Positions 22,955 to 31,465 are shown, counted from the first letter of the stretch. The stretch: 34,107 nt of DNA from Alcanivoracaceae bacterium (GCA_016763695.1 JAESTH010000126.1:1-34107), one strand, 5' to 3'. The notes: generated by a model not told the origin, from the sequence alone. Made by a program: numbers and translations.

Positions 22955-23815
22955 TTGAAAATAAATTTTAAAAAATATAAAAAAATTGCCACGACGATTG
23001 TTGCAACATGGATAATATTATTTTTAATTGATTATCTATCTTTCCCCCAATTTGATGAAATTAACTATTTTAATCTAATACTTGAGTTAATATTGTCAGT
23101 ATTAGCTTTATATCCGTTGCTTGTTATTCAACAGTATAGAGGGCTTGGTTTTTATAAAGTGCTGAATCTTGGTTTCTTTCTACTGTCCACCTCCTATTTC
23201 ATTGATGCCATAGATCAAATTTTCATCCATAGCATACTTTATACAGTACTCATGGAAAAAATAACGCTCTTTATTGCTGTGATTTTGATATTTATTGGCA
23301 GCAAGAAATGGATAACAGATTATAAAGAGCTTTCACTTACAGATGATTTAACTAAGCTGCCAAATAGAAAGCTATTAAAACAGATAATTAAAAAAGAGAT
23401 TATCGTTTGCAATAAAAACAACCACATATTTTGTTTGGCAATTATTGACATTGATTTTTTTAAAAGTATAAATGATAAATATGGTCATAATATAGGCGAT
23501 TCAGTATTAACATTATTTGCCAGATATTTATCAGAAATAAAGCAGGATGATGACATTGTTGGTAGATGGGGGGGAGAAGAATTTATCCTGATGTTGAAAG
23601 GCATAAATAAAAGCGAGTCAATCATTAAATTAAACCAGATGAGGTTAAAAATTTCACAACATATATTTACTGTAAACAAGGAAAAAATAAAATTAACCGC
23701 CAGTTTTGGGGTGAGTCAATATCAATATCCTGAATACGATTATGAAAAATTATTTATTAATGCTGATAAAGTGCTATACCAGGCAAAAAACGCAGGTAGA
23801 AACCAAGTCAGGTAA
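22955..23815 (+). CDS. Membrane diguanylate cyclase (GGDEF domain)
   Basis: 286-residue protein predicted to make cyclic di-GMP from two GTP. Residues ~10-115 hold four hydrophobic segments, with almost no periplasmic domain. The GGDEF domain (about 125-286) begins with SLTDDLTKLPNRKLL, has the metal-binding IDIDFFKSINDKYGH, and an active-site GRWGGEEF. The RxxD product-inhibition site expected just before the signature is missing (KQDD is found), so feedback control may be absent. The start is TTG: no ATG or GTG occurs before the first membrane segment and the frame is otherwise complete, though the ribosome binding site is weak. Confidence 0.88.
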   Translation: MKINFKKYKKIATTIVATWIILFLIDYLSFPQFDEINYFNLILELILSVLALYPLLVIQQYRGLGFYKVLNLGFFLLSTSYFIDAIDQIFIHSILYTVLMEKITLFIAVILIFIGSKKWITDYKELSLTDDLTKLPNRKLLKQIIKKEIIVCNKNNHIFCLAIIDIDFFKSINDKYGHNIGDSVLTLFARYLSEIKQDDDIVGRWGGEEFILMLKGINKSESIIKLNQMRLKISQHIFTVNKEKIKLTASFGVSQYQYPEYDYEKLFINADKVLYQAKNAGRNQVR

Positions 23816-23954
23816 TAAAAGTAACACTGAGGATCATTATTTTTTTTTATCGATTATGCGTATTTTGAACAGTCGCAATAAATAAATCTCAGCAAATAAC
23901 TTTTCAACTCATTTCATGATAAAATAAGCTCAATATTTATTTTATAGTTTTGTT

Positions 23955-24257
23955 ATGGACGTAATTAATTTTAAAAAAATTGAAGATGGTTGTATTATTT
24001 ATGCAACGGGTGAAATCGACTTATCTAATTCTCAAGAATTAAGAAAAACCATCTTAGCCGCTTTAAAAACCAATCAAAAAGTTTATGTTGATTTGTCAGC
24101 TGTTAGTTATATTGATTCATCAGGCATCGCTTCATTAGTAGAAGGTTTACAGTTTTCAAAATTACATGGAAAAGGGTTTATGCTTACCAAACCCAGTAAA
24201 CAGGTCAAAGCCATAATGGAATTGGCGCGCCTTGATAAAGTTTTTACTATTGTTTAA
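23955..24257 (+). CDS. STAS-domain protein (MlaB-like)
   Basis: 100-residue single-domain STAS protein. The core reads VYVDLSAVSYIDSSGIASLV, with the Ser pair where anti-anti-sigma factors are phosphorylated. Because it opens an operon with mlaE-, mlaF- and mlaD-type genes, 2 bp before mlaE, it is most likely the MlaB-like subunit that binds and stabilises the ATPase. In E. coli mlaB is last in its operon, so the order here is rearranged. A role as an anti-sigma antagonist is the less likely alternative. Confidence 0.85.
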   Translation: MDVINFKKIEDGCIIYATGEIDLSNSQELRKTILAALKTNQKVYVDLSAVSYIDSSGIASLVEGLQFSKLHGKGFMLTKPSKQVKAIMELARLDKVFTIV

Positions 24258-24259
24258 CC

Positions 24260-25054
24260 ATGAAATCAACAATTGAAAATATTGGATCTTCAATAATTGT
24301 AGCGATTGAGCGATTAGGCTTTGCTATCAGGCTTTTTTTGGATAGTTTCTATTGGCTATTTTTTGGTAGGAAACACAAACAGTATTTACGTTTATCACAA
24401 GTATTTGAGCAAGTGAGGGTGATCGGTTTTGACGCTTTGCCTATCGTGATGGCATTGGCTTTTGTGGTTGGTGTTATGCTGTCAATTCAGCTGCTGTACG
24501 CTTTTGCGGATTTTGGTGCCGAGTCACAAGTCTTGGTAGCCATAGCAAAATCGGTAACAAGAGAATTTTCTCCCCTTATTATTGGTATAATTATTGCAGG
24601 TAGATCGGGTGCAGCATTGGCTGCCAAAATTGGATCGCAAATGATATCTCAAGAAATTGATGCCCTGCGGGTCATGGGAGTGGTTCCTGTCAGGTATTTG
24701 GTTTTACCTGCTTTATTAGGCTTAATTATATCCATGCCACTATTGATTTTATGTGCGGATTTTATGGCGATTTTAGGTGGTGCGGTTTTTAGTATTGAAT
24801 CGCTGGATATGTCATTGTTTGCCTATTTAAAAGAGTCATTTGATGTGCTTGAGGTTAATGATATATATCAAGGTCTGGTGAAAAGTGTGGTGTTTGGTAT
24901 CATTATAGCATTAGTTGGTGCTACCACTGGTTTCAACGTAACTGGCGGGGCAGAAGGGGTCGGCAGAGCAACGACTACCGCTGTTGTAGCCTCTATCGCG
25001 GCTATTGTAGTGGCCGATATGATCTTTAGCTATTTTTTGACACAAGAAGTATGA
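24260..25054 (+). CDS. mlaE: MlaE-type lipid ABC transporter permease
   Basis: 264-residue inner-membrane permease (MlaE/TGD1 family) that works as a dimer to move phospholipids between inner and outer membranes. Family signatures are VVGVMLSIQLLYAF, the long block FSPLIIGIIIAGRSGAALAA followed by KIGSQMISQEIDALRVMGV, and VVADMIFSYFL at the end. Five or so membrane segments. Overlaps the ATPase gene by 4 bp. Confidence 0.92.
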   Translation: MKSTIENIGSSIIVAIERLGFAIRLFLDSFYWLFFGRKHKQYLRLSQVFEQVRVIGFDALPIVMALAFVVGVMLSIQLLYAFADFGAESQVLVAIAKSVTREFSPLIIGIIIAGRSGAALAAKIGSQMISQEIDALRVMGVVPVRYLVLPALLGLIISMPLLILCADFMAILGGAVFSIESLDMSLFAYLKESFDVLEVNDIYQGLVKSVVFGIIIALVGATTGFNVTGGAEGVGRATTTAVVASIAAIVVADMIFSYFLTQEV

Positions 25055-25854
25055 CAAAATATTTGATACAAGTAGATAAACTGGTCACTCATTATGGCAA
25101 GAGAAAAATTCTTGATGGGGTTGATTTAAAAATTGCTGAAGGTGAAATTCGCGTTATTATGGGTGGTTCAGGTTCAGGTAAAAGTACCTTGCTTTGGCAT
25201 ATCCTGGGTTTACATGAAGCGACATCAGGTTCAATTAACGTGCTTGGCAAGGATCTTAGTCAATTAAAGTTGAATGAAAAACATAAGTTATTAAGAAATA
25301 TAGGTGTATCATTTCAAAGTGGCGCCTTGTTTTCATCCATGACAGTAGGAGAAAATATCGCTTTCCCACTGAAAGAATTCACAAATTTGGATGAAAAAAC
25401 CATAAGAATAATTAGCAGAATGAAGCTGGAAGTGGTTAATCTTGGTGGTTTTCAAAAGCTCATGCCATCACAGTTATCTGGAGGTATGACCAAGAGAGCT
25501 GCCTTAGCCAGAGCTATTGCTATGGATCCTAAATTATTATTTTTTGATGAGCCATCAGCTGGCTTGGATCCAGTGGTAGCATCAGAAATCGATGATTTAA
25601 TCTTAAAATTACGTGATGCAATGGGCATGACAATGGTCGTTGTCACACACGAATTAGATTCAGCATTTAAAATCGCAGATAAAATCACAGTTCTTGATAA
25701 AGGTAAAAACTTGCTGACAGGTACCGTTGAAGAAGTTAAAAATTCAAAAATAAAGCGAGTGCAGGATTTGCTGGAAAGAAGAGCAAGACATGATACAGTT
25801 GACCCAGAAGAGTATCTAAAACGATTAACACAGGAAAATTATACAATCTCATGA
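25051..25854 (+). CDS. mlaF: MlaF-type lipid ABC transporter ATPase
   Basis: 267-residue nucleotide-binding subunit of the lipid transporter. It has Walker A MGGSGSGKSTLLW (near 37), Q-loop SFQSGALFSSMTV, signature LSGGMTKRAALARA, Walker B LLFFDEPSAGLDP and the switch His in VVTHELDS. The Gln-Ser-Gly-Ala-Leu-Phe pattern is specific to the MlaF/Ttg2A subgroup. The C-terminal extension (RRARHDTVDPEEYLKRL) corresponds to the region that in E. coli MlaF swaps between subunits and touches MlaB. Overlaps by 4 bp with both neighbours. Confidence 0.92.
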   Translation: MTKYLIQVDKLVTHYGKRKILDGVDLKIAEGEIRVIMGGSGSGKSTLLWHILGLHEATSGSINVLGKDLSQLKLNEKHKLLRNIGVSFQSGALFSSMTVGENIAFPLKEFTNLDEKTIRIISRMKLEVVNLGGFQKLMPSQLSGGMTKRAALARAIAMDPKLLFFDEPSAGLDPVVASEIDDLILKLRDAMGMTMVVVTHELDSAFKIADKITVLDKGKNLLTGTVEEVKNSKIKRVQDLLERRARHDTVDPEEYLKRLTQENYTIS

Positions 25855-26795
25855 AACGCGTTTATAACAATTATTTTTTAGTGGGTGTGTTTACCATTAT
25901 TATTGGTGGTGTCTCAATATTGCTTTTGTTAAATATGAGCGGTAAAAATAAAGATGCTGAAAGCTATTATAGTTACTTTGATAATGTCACAGGTCTTGGC
26001 TATGGCAACCCTGTCTATTATGAAGGTTATCGGGTTGGGCAGGTTGAAGATATCACACCAGAGACAATCAACGGTAAACTATTATTTAAAACAAAATACA
26101 CACTGATAAAGGGCTGGAAAGTTCCCATAGACAGTATCACCAAGATAGAATCCAGCGGGCTGTTGTCTGATATGTCGTTAAGTATTCATGCTGGTGTTGA
26201 GACTGAGATTTTTCCAGTTAACAGTGAAATTAAAGGCATTAAGGGTGATGATATTATGGCGACCATGTCGGCCTTAGCCAAAGATTTCAGCACTTTAAAT
26301 GAAGAAAAAATTTCACCTCTTTTTGACTTAGTTTACGAGAGAACAGACAGTCTGACAAAATCATTGGAAACCCAGATACCAGAAATATTAACATCCATAG
26401 ATGTATTGGTGAAGGACATGAATAAGCTGGTGGTTTCAGCAGATAAACTATTAACAGATAATAATATTCAGGGAATTAACCATATTATTGCCAATGTAGA
26501 AGATCTTTCAAAGCAATTATCTTCACTTGGTTCTTGGGTAGAAAACAGCTTTGACAATGTTAACAAACTCATAGCATCTGGAGAGCAGCTGGTGAACAAT
26601 AGTGATGATAAAGTAGGCACGCTGTTAGATATTACCATAAAAATGTTAGATTCTTTTTCTGTCAAGGCAGAAACTATTGCCAATGAATTTGAAAGTGCCA
26701 GCATGAATATAAATGAGGCCACTGAAATAATTAGAAGAAACCCTTCCAGTTTAATCTTTGATGATAAATCTAAAGTAGCGGATGAAGACTTATGA
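25851..26795 (+). CDS. mlaD: MCE-domain protein, MlaD-type with long helical tail
   Basis: 314-residue inner-membrane-anchored periplasmic protein. A single membrane segment (about 9-29) precedes one MCE domain (about 38-118: SYFDNVTGLGYGNPVYYEGY and YRVGQVEDI). E. coli MlaD is only about 180 residues; here residues ~130-300 form long heptad-rich helices (DVLVKDMNKLVVSADKLL, VEDLSKQLSSLGSWVENSF), as in MCE proteins whose tails assemble into a periplasmic tube or needle. It probably forms a hexamer on the permease and bridges toward the outer-membrane lipoprotein encoded next. Confidence 0.88.
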   Translation: MKRVYNNYFLVGVFTIIIGGVSILLLLNMSGKNKDAESYYSYFDNVTGLGYGNPVYYEGYRVGQVEDITPETINGKLLFKTKYTLIKGWKVPIDSITKIESSGLLSDMSLSIHAGVETEIFPVNSEIKGIKGDDIMATMSALAKDFSTLNEEKISPLFDLVYERTDSLTKSLETQIPEILTSIDVLVKDMNKLVVSADKLLTDNNIQGINHIIANVEDLSKQLSSLGSWVENSFDNVNKLIASGEQLVNNSDDKVGTLLDITIKMLDSFSVKAETIANEFESASMNINEATEIIRRNPSSLIFDDKSKVADEDL

Positions 26796-27307
26796 AATTA
26801 ATAGTTATTATAGTTATCAGCTTGTTGGTCTCGGCCTGTTCATTTTCAGGTAAAAGAGCACCAGATAAACTCTATTATCGCTTTCCTGAGTTTATGCATG
26901 CCCCCGTAGGAAAAAATGTAATAGTAAAAAGACCATCAGCCATGGGAATCATTGGCAACAGGCCAATGGTTGCTCAAAATGTGGATGGTTCTTTATTGCA
27001 GATGCAACACAATTTTTGGTTAGAATCTCCCAAAATTTTACTACAAAACTATTTGGAAAAAATATTTGTAAACAACGGTGCAAATGATAATACACTTAAT
27101 GCACAAATCTTACATTTGGAGAAAAAGCAGCAGCTTGCAATTGTTGAAATTAAATTCATCATAACAAACAGTGAGCGCCAGCAGATATTCAATAAAACCT
27201 ATATAGAAGAAAGTAAGCTGGCAGAAAACACTATTGCCTCCTTCGTGAAAAGTACCTCAATACTGCTAAAAAAAATTGTCAACCAACTCATTGATGATAT
27301 GCCATGA
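26792..27307 (+). CDS. ABC transporter auxiliary lipoprotein (PqiC/DUF330-like)
   Basis: 171-residue lipoprotein; signal IVVISLLVSACSFSG gives a lipobox Cys near 16. The following DKLYYRFPEFM and NVIVKRPSAMGIIGNRPMVA blocks match the ABC_trans_aux fold found in PqiC and in MCE operons, though the overall similarity is modest. It probably sits in the outer membrane as the docking partner for the MCE tail. No MlaC-like soluble carrier is present in the operon, which fits a tunnel-type rather than a shuttle-type transporter. Overlaps both neighbours by 4 bp. Confidence 0.75.
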   Translation: MKLIVIIVISLLVSACSFSGKRAPDKLYYRFPEFMHAPVGKNVIVKRPSAMGIIGNRPMVAQNVDGSLLQMQHNFWLESPKILLQNYLEKIFVNNGANDNTLNAQILHLEKKQQLAIVEIKFIITNSERQQIFNKTYIEESKLAENTIASFVKSTSILLKKIVNQLIDDMP

Positions 27308-27651
27308 TAAATTTATCATCTCAAATTTGCGAAGAATTAAATTTAACATATTGGCAGTTAAACAAGGCGGAAGGTAGTTTGCTTGAAAATAGGTATACAA
27401 TAACTCGTGATGAAAAAGAGCTATTGAGAAAAATTCTATCGGCAAAGGGAGTAAAACTGAATAACAGTATGCTCGAAATCAGAGAGAATGCAGTGGTTAT
27501 TATTAATTTAGCAAACCATCAATTGATATTTAACGATGTAAACAATCGAGATACAGACAATATAGTGCATCTGGCTAAAATAGCAGATATGTTGTGTGAT
27601 GCAGAGCAGAAAAAATTCACATGGTATAAATTAAAGAACCTGGACTTATAA
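27304..27651 (+). CDS. Small protein, possible DNA polymerase III psi subunit (HolD-like)
   Basis: 115-residue soluble protein with no strong family match that I can see. The N-terminus ICEELNLTYWQLNKAEGSL resembles the N-terminal QLGITQWSLRRPGAL segment of E. coli psi (HolD), followed by strand-like VVIINLANHQLIFND and a final helix with Trp, the general plan of that short, fast-evolving protein. Psi links the clamp loader to the chi subunit and SSB. The 4-bp overlap with the lipoprotein gene makes it the last gene of the lipid-transport operon; that context gives no support for a replication role, and rimI, a common neighbour of holD, is absent. Confidence 0.5.
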   Translation: MINLSSQICEELNLTYWQLNKAEGSLLENRYTITRDEKELLRKILSAKGVKLNNSMLEIRENAVVIINLANHQLIFNDVNNRDTDNIVHLAKIADMLCDAEQKKFTWYKLKNLDL

Positions 27652-27665
27652 AAACCGCTCAGCAA

Positions 27666-28253
27666 TTATTGGATATTGAGTAAAAAGGTTTTAATTCCAT
27701 CCAGAAACATCTGCACAGCAACTGCAATTAACACCATGCCCATTAATCTTTCTATGGCAATCATACCTCTTTTACCCAAATAGTTATGCATGGCGGTAGC
27801 AGAAAATAAAATAACGGCAGAAATAAACCAAGCAATAAACAAAGCAATGGAAAAATCCATCAACTTTTCAGGATGTTGACTCACCACTAAAATAAGAGTG
27901 GCGAGTATTGATGGCCCCGCCACAAGTGGAATAGCTAAGGGTACTAATAATGGGTCGCCATCGATTTCTTCATCCCCATATTGCTTGCTGGTAGGAAAAA
28001 TCATCCGAATGGCGATAATAAAAAGAATAATGGCGCCAGATATCGCCACAGACTCCTGCTTCAGGTGTAAAGCCTCAAGGAACTGCCTACCAAAGAAAAG
28101 AAAAATATATAAAATGATTAATGCCAGAATAAGCTCCCTGGCTAATACTTTATATCTTTTCTTGCTTTTCTCTAAATAACTGAGAAAAATTGGGATATTA
28201 CCTAATGGATCCAATATTAAAAATAATAAAATGGTTGTTGAAAGTATATCCAT
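27666..28253 (-). CDS. MarC-family integral membrane protein
   Basis: 195-residue inner-membrane protein of the MarC/UPF0056 (NAAT) family, with six hydrophobic segments. Family blocks are LILDPLGNIPIFLSYLE at the N-terminus, GDPLLVPLAIPLVAGPSILAT in the middle and IERLMGMVLIAVAVQMFLDG near the end. Transport of amino acids has been proposed for one archaeal member; the role in proteobacteria is unproven. It starts 7 bp downstream of bamD on the same strand, so the two are probably co-transcribed. Confidence 0.9.
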   Translation of the reverse strand: MDILSTTILLFLILDPLGNIPIFLSYLEKSKKRYKVLARELILALIILYIFLFFGRQFLEALHLKQESVAISGAIILFIIAIRMIFPTSKQYGDEEIDGDPLLVPLAIPLVAGPSILATLILVVSQHPEKLMDFSIALFIAWFISAVILFSATAMHNYLGKRGMIAIERLMGMVLIAVAVQMFLDGIKTFLLNIQ

Positions 28254-28260
28254 GACTTAA

Positions 28261-29094
28261 CTATTTAGATTTTTTACCGAAAATCCATAAATCTTTAAAA
28301 GATATTAACTGTGTAGATAAATCAATTTCCTGCTTCTGGATATAGCTGTGATTAGGAAAGTTTGTTTCCAAAACCAGCATGCTAGATTTTGCCAAGTCAT
28401 CTTGACCTAATTGCTTATAAGCTTCAGCCATAACAGCAATTGAATCAGCAACAGAATCAGTTTTTTGAAATGACTCGACTACGTGTTTAGAGCGATTGAT
28501 AGAAGCAACATAGGCCTGGCGTCGCAAATAATATTTTGCCACTTTTAGTTCAAAGGCAGCTAACTGATTTCTGACATAAATCATACGCTTTTCAGCATCA
28601 ACAGCATAATTACTCTTGGGGAATTTTTCTATAAAAGTTTTAAAAGCCACAAAAGACTGCTTGGCATTTTCCTGATTTCTGTCTTTAGAAATATCAGGAT
28701 TAACCCTCTGCATTAAACCTCTTTCGCTCTCAAAATAGATGAGTCCTTTTAAATAATAGGCATAATCTAAATGCTCATGAGCTGGGTAGTTTTTGATAAA
28801 CCGATCCAAAGTAGAAATAGCTAACTCCATTTCAAAATTTCTATAATAGGAGTATGACAACTCCAGTGAGCCCTGTTCAGCATAACGTCCAAAAGGGTAT
28901 TGATTTCTCAAATGTTTATAACCCAGTATGGCATTACTCCATACACCAATATCCATGTATTTTTTGGCTCTGTTATACAGAGTCTCAGCACTATACTTGG
29001 TAACCTCTACCGAATCTTTCTTTTTATTCTTTTTACAAGCCGAAACACCTATAAGTAAAAACATGATAAGACATAAAGCGTAAAATTTTCTCAT
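28261..29094 (-). CDS. bamD: Outer membrane protein assembly factor BamD
   Basis: 277-residue lipoprotein of the BAM complex, which folds beta-barrel proteins into the outer membrane. The signal FYALCLIMFLLIGVSAC gives a lipobox Cys. Tandem TPR-like helices follow (YNRAKKYMDIGVWSNAILGY, NQYPFGRYAEQGSLELSYSY, FIKNYPAHEHLDYAYYLKGL), and YFESERGLMQRVNPDISKDR is the conserved BamD insert. I choose ATG 29094 rather than ATG 29163, which would prepend a second hydrophobic stretch and overlap rluD. It diverges from rluD as in many gammaproteobacteria. Confidence 0.93.
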   Translation of the reverse strand: MRKFYALCLIMFLLIGVSACKKNKKKDSVEVTKYSAETLYNRAKKYMDIGVWSNAILGYKHLRNQYPFGRYAEQGSLELSYSYYRNFEMELAISTLDRFIKNYPAHEHLDYAYYLKGLIYFESERGLMQRVNPDISKDRNQENAKQSFVAFKTFIEKFPKSNYAVDAEKRMIYVRNQLAAFELKVAKYYLRRQAYVASINRSKHVVESFQKTDSVADSIAVMAEAYKQLGQDDLAKSSMLVLETNFPNHSYIQKQEIDLSTQLISFKDLWIFGKKSK

Positions 29095-29146
29095 TAAAAT
29101 ACTAACCACAATCAAAAACAACAACATAATACTGTAAAATACAGCG

Positions 29147-30160
29147 ATGAACCAACAAAACAAGCAAATTATAACACAAAACTACAGAGTAACGCCTAAT
29201 GATGCTGGTATGAGAATAGACCAGTATCTGGCAAAAATGTTCCCAGAGTTTTCCAGAGGAAGCATCCAAAAATGGATTTCTAACCAATGCATACTGATAG
29301 ATTCAAAAAATTGTAAGGCCAAACAGAAGTTAAAAGGTTATGAAAACATAGATGTTAATGTCACTATTGAACCTACAGTTGTAGATAAACCGCAAAAAAT
29401 GGATATAGATATCATTTTCGAAGATGAAGATCTTATGGTGATCAATAAACCAGCAGGTTTGTTGGTGCATCCAGGTTCGGGTAATCCTGATAATACACTA
29501 CTTAATGGTTTGCTCGCATATAATGACTCTCAATCATTATTACCGAGGGCTGGCATTGTGCATAGGCTGGATAAACAAACCAGTGGACTCATGGTGGTGG
29601 CAAAAACCACAAATGCATTTAACTCATTGGTGCAACAGCTCAAGGAGCATACTGTAGCAAGACAATATTTTGCCATTGCAAAAGGCGTACTCAACAGCAG
29701 TAACCTTATTGACAGGCCAATAGGTAGACACCTGAAAAATCGCACCAAAATGGCAGTGGTCATCAATGGTAAGCGGGCTGTGACCCATTTTGATATACTG
29801 GAAAACTTTAAGCACTATACCAGTATTAAGGTAAACCTGGAAACGGGAAGAACCCATCAAATCCGGGTGCATATGCACTATGTTGGTCATCAATTGTTGG
29901 GAGATCCCGTTTATGGTAACCATTTACGGATTGAGCCTAATATCGAGTCAGGACTAAAGGATATCATTAGAGCGTTTCCAAGACAGGCATTGCATGCCCA
30001 ATTTCTTTCTTTCAATCACCCCAAAACAAATGAGTTAGTCAGTTTTAAGTGTAATTTGGCAGATGATTTAGCCGAGTTGTTAGAAGAGTTAAGGGATTTT
30101 GACGGTATGAATAATCATGAAAGTGCTGATGATTGGGAAGTTTATTATCCTGAGGATTAA
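29147..30160 (+). CDS. rluD: 23S rRNA pseudouridine synthase RluD
   Basis: 337-residue RluA-family enzyme that makes pseudouridines in helix 69 of 23S rRNA (1911, 1915, 1917 in E. coli). Residues ~15-85 form the S4 RNA-binding domain (MRIDQYLAKMFPEFSRGSIQ). The catalytic domain contains GIVHRLDKQTSGLMVVAKT with the catalytic Asp near 142, then GRTHQIRVHMHYVGHQLLGD and FPRQALHAQFLSFNHP. The acidic C-terminal tail (ESADDWEVYYPED) lies where RluD proteins carry a divergent end. Place between bamD and pgeF-clpB is the usual one. Confidence 0.94.
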   Translation: MNQQNKQIITQNYRVTPNDAGMRIDQYLAKMFPEFSRGSIQKWISNQCILIDSKNCKAKQKLKGYENIDVNVTIEPTVVDKPQKMDIDIIFEDEDLMVINKPAGLLVHPGSGNPDNTLLNGLLAYNDSQSLLPRAGIVHRLDKQTSGLMVVAKTTNAFNSLVQQLKEHTVARQYFAIAKGVLNSSNLIDRPIGRHLKNRTKMAVVINGKRAVTHFDILENFKHYTSIKVNLETGRTHQIRVHMHYVGHQLLGDPVYGNHLRIEPNIESGLKDIIRAFPRQALHAQFLSFNHPKTNELVSFKCNLADDLAELLEELRDFDGMNNHESADDWEVYYPED

Positions 30161-30229
30161 TTTAACAGTTAAGTAAGTTTATTTGGGCTGTTTCACAGAT
30201 TTTGTGCGGTAACTTAGAGTTTCTTGGTT

Positions 30230-30306
30230 GCGGGGTTTAAACCCCGCCTTAATCTTTGTTAATTAGAAGTAGGGTATTTATTGAGAACGCCAAGACTAAA
30301 GTCTTG
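30230..30306. repeat. Two palindromes between convergent genes
   Basis: GCGGGGTTTAAACCCCGC at 30230-30247 is a perfect 18-bp palindrome, GC-rich against the AT-rich background. CAAGACTAAAGTCTTG at 30291-30306 is a 7-bp stem with a 2-nt loop. They lie in the 219-bp gap between the convergent rluD and DUF11 genes, which holds nothing else I can identify. They may be a bidirectional terminator or a dispersed intergenic repeat of the REP type. Confidence 0.5.
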
Positions 30307-30379
30307 CAATCCGTGAGTTATATGGCAGTCTCGCAGCAACCTCATCAAACACGCTGAATAATTACGAATTGCTAAAAGA

Positions 30380-31465
30380 TTAAAAGACTCTTTTTCTGGC
30401 AAAATACATTAAGCCCAACACCAATAACAATAAGGCAAAGTAATTGTTGACAGGAATGACCAGCGCAGCACCATTAATGACAATAGTGGCAGAATTGTTG
30501 CTAGTATCGCTATCATTATCTGAGCGGACAGAAACACTGTTGGAGATTTCTCCGTAGTTAATAACAATAGCATCAATTGTGCAATGTAATGAACTGTCTT
30601 GATCAATGTTTTGTACGTCCACCATTGCGATGTCTTCGGTCACGGTGCCGTCATCACAGGACATTTCAGAGAGTCTTAATTTAGAAGAGAAATTGTTCTC
30701 TATGATTACATTAGTTGCTTCGCTACCACCAGTATTGTTGATAGAGATTTCATAGCTTAAGTGATTACCTATTGAAACTCCGTCACTGCCCTGATTTAAC
30801 GAATATTCAACTGACAAGTCAGGTTCCACAATCGCTCCAGCAACAAAAGGACAGCTGCTACTGACCAACAAATCTTTGCCCCACACTTTTAATATACCAC
30901 TGGTAAAGCGTGCATCTATTGCATCTTGTGAATCATCAATTTTTTCATAAAACTGGATGAAAAATTGACCATCAGCCAATGATGTAACATCATCATTACC
31001 AAAATCTGAAATATCAAGAATACCATTAGAGTTAAATACTGCTGTACCTGATGTTTCATTGCCTGAACCTACAGTCAACTGAATGCCATCATCACCAAGA
31101 TTAGAATCACTGAAATAAATAACCGCTTCGGAAAAATAACTACCCGCAACAGTCTCTATAGTTATATCGTTGTATTCGAAACCTGTGATTGAGTCACCAT
31201 TAATACAGTTTGTAATTATATTTTTTGGTTGATCTTTCTCGTCCCAGGATTCTGCAGTATGAAAAGAAAAGTCCAGAGCAACAAAGGAGTTGGGAGTGCT
31301 CAGTATAGAATTTTCATTGGAGTTTGCAATTCTACTGTCTGTAATAGCAGAGATAATTGAGTCAATTTGATCATCTTTATCAGCATAAGCAAGCGAAACC
31401 ATACTGACAAACAAGGCTGTCATCATGATTTTACTATTTTTATAAAATGTAGATTGATCAAACAT
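30380..31465 (-). CDS. Secreted DUF11-domain protein with C-terminal sorting-like tail
   Basis: 361-residue exported protein. A signal peptide ends at LAYA, followed by DKDDQ. The middle (about 50-215) is an acidic, serine/asparagine-rich beta domain that I cannot name. Residues ~215-330 form one DUF11 repeat (DLSVEYSLNQGSDGVSIGNH, ISINNTGGSEATNVIIENN, NSVSVRSDNDSDTSNNSAT), an Ig-like fold of surface proteins. The end is a short motif, hydrophobic helix and basic tail (VIPVNNYFALLLLVLGLMYF then ARKRVF), the plan of IPTL-CTERM/PEP-CTERM sorting signals, though the motif is different. Transcribed alone; unrelated to its housekeeping neighbours. Confidence 0.82.
   Translation of the reverse strand: MFDQSTFYKNSKIMMTALFVSMVSLAYADKDDQIDSIISAITDSRIANSNENSILSTPNSFVALDFSFHTAESWDEKDQPKNIITNCINGDSITGFEYNDITIETVAGSYFSEAVIYFSDSNLGDDGIQLTVGSGNETSGTAVFNSNGILDISDFGNDDVTSLADGQFFIQFYEKIDDSQDAIDARFTSGILKVWGKDLLVSSSCPFVAGAIVEPDLSVEYSLNQGSDGVSIGNHLSYEISINNTGGSEATNVIIENNFSSKLRLSEMSCDDGTVTEDIAMVDVQNIDQDSSLHCTIDAIVINYGEISNSVSVRSDNDSDTSNNSATIVINGAALVIPVNNYFALLLLVLGLMYFARKRVF

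Noticed and set aside
23816-23954. Terminator after the GGDEF gene
   Set aside because: A long T-run is present near 23840 but no stable stem precedes it.
29095-29163. Earlier start for BamD
   Set aside because: It would add a second hydrophobic stretch before a perfect lipoprotein signal and overlap rluD on the opposite strand.
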